From an uncultured Bacteroidales bacterium (GTDB taxonomy: Bacteria; Bacteroidota; Bacteroidia; Bacteroidales; Paludibacteraceae), in NCBI GenBank assembly GCA_900317745.1, contig ONHW01000006.1, positions 1-64,000 of the forward strand: DNA of 64,000 nucleotides, read 5' to 3'. The first letter of the stretch is position 1. Every line of letters starts with the position of its first letter. The notes below the pieces were generated by a model. It was not told where the DNA came from and ran no database searches. It saw only the letters and a program-made list of their open reading frames with translations. Position numbers and translations under genes: made by a program. This document shows positions 60,531 to 64,000 of the stretch, in pieces.

Positions 60531-61360
60531 AACGCATTGCAACATTGATAACCGTTCATAACCGATGCCCCCAAACATTAGCGTGTCTGGCAAAATTGTA
60601 TGCTCAAAGTATGCCCGATAGCGTGCAATTAGATGTATATATGGTTGATGACGGCAGTACAGACGGAACCTCAGAATCCGTTGCAGCGCAATTCCCTCAA
60701 GTGCGGATAATTCAGGCGGATGGCAGCCTATACTGGAATAGGGGAATGTATAGCGCGTGGGAGATCGCTGCAAAACATTTCTGTTACGATTATTATCTGT
60801 GGCTCAATGATGATACAGAGTTATTACCTAATGCTATAAATGCGCTCCTGACGCTAAGTGCTGATTGTTATGACGAAGCTATAATCGTAGGCGCCACACA
60901 AAGCACTGAAGGAGACAAACTTACCTATGGCGGTCGCATCAACAAGAGAATAGCTCCTTGTAACGGCGCTGCGCACGAGGTGGAGCGATTCAATGGCAAT
61001 GTTGTGTTAGTGCCAAAAGCTGTGTATAATATTCTAGGTAACTTGGATTATTATTATCGACACAGCAAGGGGGATATAGATTATGGTATACGTGCCCGAC
61101 AGGCAGGTGTTAAGATCTATCAATGTGGCGAAGTGGCTGGAGTATGCGATGCGCATACAACAATTGATGGTTGGTGTAACCCCGAATATCCTTTAAAAAA
61201 ACGTTGGATATTGATGCATATGCCTAATGGTATGCCTCCGAATGAAATATTTCATCTAGAAAAGCAGACAAACATGTTACAAGCATGTGTACACTATATT
61301 TCAACATATTTGCATTGCATGTTCCCGCAATTATGGATGCGACGTGCAATAAAACAATAA
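60527..61360 (+). CDS. Glycosyltransferase family 2 (rhamnosyltransferase-like)
   Basis: Transferase of 277 aa. The ATG at 60527 overlaps the preceding stop and begins MKRIATLITVHNRCPQTLACL. Motifs are VYMVDDGSTDGTSE, WNRGMYSAWEIA and the DDT-type metal site YLWLNDDTELL, then FNGNVVLVPKAV and KGDIDYGIRARQAG. This set matches the WbbL/rhamnosyltransferase-like GT2 branch. Confidence 0.88.
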   Translation: MKRIATLITVHNRCPQTLACLAKLYAQSMPDSVQLDVYMVDDGSTDGTSESVAAQFPQVRIIQADGSLYWNRGMYSAWEIAAKHFCYDYYLWLNDDTELLPNAINALLTLSADCYDEAIIVGATQSTEGDKLTYGGRINKRIAPCNGAAHEVERFNGNVVLVPKAVYNILGNLDYYYRHSKGDIDYGIRARQAGVKIYQCGEVAGVCDAHTTIDGWCNPEYPLKKRWILMHMPNGMPPNEIFHLEKQTNMLQACVHYISTYLHCMFPQLWMRRAIKQ

Positions 61361-61368
61361 CATTGTAG

Positions 61369-62280
61369 ATGTTGATGGCAACTAAACTTCCCATACTTGT
61401 CGTAGCATATAATCGTCCTGATGATGTAACCCAGGTGATGCGTGTGCTGCAGGTTTATCAACCCTTGCGTTTGTACTTGGCATGCGATGGCCCCCGTATG
61501 CAAAATCCGGGTGATGATGAAAAAGTGACTCATACGCGTGAAGCAATGTTGGCTGCCGTAAATTGGGAGTGCGAACTATATACGTTGTTCCGCGAGAAAA
61601 ATCTTGGCTGTGGCTCCGGCGTGTGTGGCGCAATCACATGGTTTTTCGAGCATGAGGAATATGGCATAATTCTTGAGGATGATGTAATCGTAAGCCAAGA
61701 CTTTATACGGCTATGCGAAGACCTGCTTCCGCGTTATAAGAATGAAGACCGCATAATGCAGATTTCGTCACGCAACACAAGTGGACGTAAAGATATTCCA
61801 AATTCGTATGTCTATTCACAGGTGTTTCATTGTTGGGGATGGGCTACTTGGCGGCGAGCATGGCAACACATGGATATGTCAATGGAAGGTATAAATAAGG
61901 TTTCGGTTTGGTATATGATTAGGCGCATAGGCATACTACCTGGAATATTTAAGTACTATAGGACTTTGCATAAGTATAAACACATTGCCCAATACTCCGC
62001 GTGGGCGGCAAGATGGGATTTGAGTATCCTGGTTAGAGATGGAATAGGAATATGCCCCGGAGTAAACTTGTCGGAAAACATTGGTATGGCGGAGGGTGAA
62101 CACTATTCTGATGCCGATTCCAAACGTCCGGAAGCACTGGTGAAGATATCTCCATTTGTATGGCCTATTGTGTATAATGACTCTATGCGTATAGATGAAA
62201 GGCAGAAGAGGCTGGATATCCGTACCTTCTGGAAAGAACGTTGGTTCGGATTGAAAAAAATGTTGAAATGTTCTAGCTGA
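61369..62280 (+). CDS. Nucleotide-diphospho-sugar transferase-like glycosyltransferase
   Basis: Protein of 303 aa. It starts LPILVVAYNRPDDVTQVMRV and has REKNLGCGSGVCGAITWFF, the metal site IILEDDVIVSQDF, then QVFHCWGWATWRRAWQHMD, a block typical of the family of sugar transferases found in Bacteroidota polysaccharide loci. The ATG at 61375 is an alternative start. Follows the previous gene by eight bases. Confidence 0.85.
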   Translation: MLMATKLPILVVAYNRPDDVTQVMRVLQVYQPLRLYLACDGPRMQNPGDDEKVTHTREAMLAAVNWECELYTLFREKNLGCGSGVCGAITWFFEHEEYGIILEDDVIVSQDFIRLCEDLLPRYKNEDRIMQISSRNTSGRKDIPNSYVYSQVFHCWGWATWRRAWQHMDMSMEGINKVSVWYMIRRIGILPGIFKYYRTLHKYKHIAQYSAWAARWDLSILVRDGIGICPGVNLSENIGMAEGEHYSDADSKRPEALVKISPFVWPIVYNDSMRIDERQKRLDIRTFWKERWFGLKKMLKCSS

Positions 62281-62313
62281 TACGTGTAGCCTATTGTTGA
62301 ACCGGATTATTTG

Positions 62314-63660
62314 ATGAAATTAGGCATGACAGGTTCTCCGAAAAAAGAATTCATCAGTCGCTTGTTCTCTGAACTGGAGAGAAAGCGGGTTGACTATTTT
62401 GTGATGGGTGAATACGAATCTCTCCCTACAGATACAGGTGGGAGTGATATAGATATTGTCCTAACAGAAGTGACACCACAGCAGTTGAAAGAATGCTTGA
62501 GGTATGCCATGGCAGATGGCGATGTGAATCTGGCGTCCTATTATACGAATCCGGGTGCAGAACTCTATAGGTTTATTGCTAAAGATTGGGGTGTGCAAAT
62601 TGATTTCCTGCTCAATGGATTACACTACCGTGGTGTTCGATATTATCCTACCTCAAAGCTTGAGAGCCATACTATATATCACAATGGGATAAGAGTCCTT
62701 GAGCAGCAATACGGCTTTTATGTGGATTTCTTCAAAGAAATAATCCACAACGGTTGCGCAAAAGCCAAATACTGTGAAGCATTACTCCAACGAATAAAGG
62801 ATAACGAAAATGAAGTTCGCGAAGACGTGACTGCATGCTATTCGGAGGAAACTTGGACTATAATCGGTCAAAACCTTTCGGTTGAAAAGCTGAATGCTGC
62901 AGGAGCAAAGTTGCGAAACGCTATACTTCGCAGTTTTGATCGAAAAGCATTTTTATTGTATAAAATCAAATATTCAGCATTGCGAATGGGACGATTGCTG
63001 CAATTGCGTCCCGGATATGTAATCGTCGTTGAAGGGACGGATGGCAGTGGAAAGAGTGCAATAATCAATGCAATAACTCCCTGGCTCAATGAATGTTTCC
63101 ACAATGGCGTGGTTTATAACCATCTTCGTCCGAAATTGTTGCCGGATATTGCTATACTCTTGGGTAAAAGAAGTGCGAAAGAAAAGGGTGAGGTTGTGGA
63201 TAATCCCCATTCCGGCAAGCCATCAGGTTTATTAGGTTCACTTGTGCGCTGGAACTACTACATGTTGGATTATACTATAGGATATGTAATTAAAGTCTGG
63301 TCGCGAATTAAGACCCGGTCATACGTATATCTGTTTGATCGGTACTATTATGACTATTATATTGACCCTATTCGTTCGCGGACGAACCTCCCGCATTGGA
63401 TACTCCGAATAGGAGAATTATTTGTTCCCAAGCCGGATATCGTGTTGTGTTTGGGTGGCGAACCGGAAAAAATTTATGCTCGCAAGCCGGAAACGTCGCT
63501 TGCGGAGGTCACACGTCAGACGGATGAACTGAGGCGCTTTGCTGCTAAGCGGAAGAATGCCGTATGGATCGATACAACCAAGCCAATCGAAGACAGCATG
63601 GCTAATGCTAAATCTGCCATCCTCTTGATGATGTCCACGCGGTTTAAAGATGTATTATAG
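62314..63660 (+). CDS. Nucleotidyltransferase-thymidylate-kinase-like fusion protein
   Basis: Two-domain protein of 448 aa of unclear function. ATG 62314 is preferred over TTG 62311. The N-terminal domain has TDTGGSDIDIVL (about residues 39-50) and a third acidic strand VQIDFLLNG, the pattern of minimal nucleotidyltransferases. The C-terminal domain opens with a P-loop, VVEGTDGSGKSAII (about 237-250), then LFDRYYYDYYIDP (the DR motif of thymidylate kinases), KPDIVLCLGG and a lid-like YARKPE. Such fusions occur in polysaccharide loci, which suggests activation or phosphorylation of a glycan precursor rather than dTMP kinase work. The other NTase-like gene of the cluster is at 43369. Confidence 0.75.
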   Translation: MKLGMTGSPKKEFISRLFSELERKRVDYFVMGEYESLPTDTGGSDIDIVLTEVTPQQLKECLRYAMADGDVNLASYYTNPGAELYRFIAKDWGVQIDFLLNGLHYRGVRYYPTSKLESHTIYHNGIRVLEQQYGFYVDFFKEIIHNGCAKAKYCEALLQRIKDNENEVREDVTACYSEETWTIIGQNLSVEKLNAAGAKLRNAILRSFDRKAFLLYKIKYSALRMGRLLQLRPGYVIVVEGTDGSGKSAIINAITPWLNECFHNGVVYNHLRPKLLPDIAILLGKRSAKEKGEVVDNPHSGKPSGLLGSLVRWNYYMLDYTIGYVIKVWSRIKTRSYVYLFDRYYYDYYIDPIRSRTNLPHWILRIGELFVPKPDIVLCLGGEPEKIYARKPETSLAEVTRQTDELRRFAAKRKNAVWIDTTKPIEDSMANAKSAILLMMSTRFKDVL

Positions 63661-63665
63661 GTGAT

Positions 63666-64000
63666 ATGAAAGTTCTTGTCAGTTGTTATGCATGTTCACC
63701 TTACAAAGGCAGCGAACCGGGAGTGGGGTGGAATATGGCAGTTGCCTTAGCGCAATATAATGAGGTGTGGGTCGTTACACGCGAGAAAAATCGCAGCTCG
63801 ATAGAAAAATATATAGCCCAACATCCAATCAGTAACTTACACTTTTGTTACCATGATTCCAACATAGGCGTAAAAACGATAAAAAGAGTAAGCGATTTCT
63901 TGTATTATCAACTATGGAACATATCACTTCGTGCGAAAGCCAAAGTAATAGTTGAGCAGAATAAGATTGACATAATTCATCATGTGACATTCAATCAGTA
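63666..64000 (+). CDS. Glycosyltransferase family 4, N-terminal part (3' end outside window)
   Basis: The ATG at 63666 opens a frame that runs off the window (111 full codons). MKVLVSCYACSPYKGSEPG followed by VGWNMAVALAQYNEVWVVTR is a distinctive start of a GT4 subgroup in capsule and O-antigen clusters. IDIIHHVTFNQ at the edge is the HVTF block of the same subgroup. It lies five bases after the preceding gene, so the cluster continues beyond the window. Confidence 0.88.
   Translation, partial: MKVLVSCYACSPYKGSEPGVGWNMAVALAQYNEVWVVTREKNRSSIEKYIAQHPISNLHFCYHDSNIGVKTIKRVSDFLYYQLWNISLRAKAKVIVEQNKIDIIHHVTFNQ

Overview
The window looks like a chromosomal segment of an uncultured Bacteroidales-type bacterium (phylum Bacteroidota). 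Reasons seen in the sequence: three spacers carry the TTTG-N20-TAnnTTTG promoter form of this phylum, starts are mostly ATG without Shine-Dalgarno sequences, two giant secreted proteins have type IX secretion-like C-termini, and a UpxY/NusG-like antiterminator sits in a capsule locus. No rRNA, tRNA, CRISPR array or insertion sequence was recognised.

Layout. (1) 1-3303: the 3' part of recG and a lipoprotein S9 (DPP-IV-like) peptidase that appears to carry two short repeat insertions in frame. (2) 3304-29423: two giant genes, each with its own promoter and intrinsic terminator. The first (5269 aa) has an IgGFc-binding-like N-terminus, about 22 Ig-like repeats, 41 two-cysteine repeats of about 53 aa and a sorting-domain-like C-terminus. 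The second (3094 aa) is built twice over as a carbohydrate-binding-like (PCMD) domain followed by 15 cadherin-like beta-sandwich repeats. (3) 29644-35604: a promoter-led operon for an OmpA-like protein, Wza-like exporter lipoprotein, Wzc-like tyrosine autokinase and WcaJ/WbaP-type initiating sugar-phosphate transferase. (4) 35605-42063: UpxY antiterminator, GDP-mannose dehydratase (gmd), GxxExxY protein, GDP-fucose synthase (fcl), UDP-galactopyranose mutase (glf) and a Bro-N protein. (5) 42064-64000: a compact, AT-rich capsule/O-antigen cluster: Wzt-like ATPase, a four-gene set for a CMP-activated keto-deoxy sugar (KdsB-like, HMGL-type aldolase fusion, KdsC-like, AraD-like), a GT52 transferase, many GT2/GT4/GT8 transferases, acyltransferases, a Wzy-like polymerase and two odd nucleotidyltransferase fusions.

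How it works together: regions 3-5 encode a surface polysaccharide predicted to contain L-fucose, galactofuranose and a CMP-activated acidic sugar, with O-acetylation. WcaJ starts the chain, the transferases extend it, Wzy polymerises it, and Wza/Wzc control export. No Wzx flippase and no Wzm permease lie in the window.

Two observations stand out. First, in the 41 two-cysteine repeats of the giant protein, every internal repeat that has lost its first cysteine is followed by a repeat that has lost its second, which points to disulfides between neighbouring repeats (Cys1 of one to Cys2 of the next). Second, nearly all longer spacers carry degenerate arrays with 10- or 11-bp period, including a 19-bp word shared between spacers 37 kb apart in opposite orientation.
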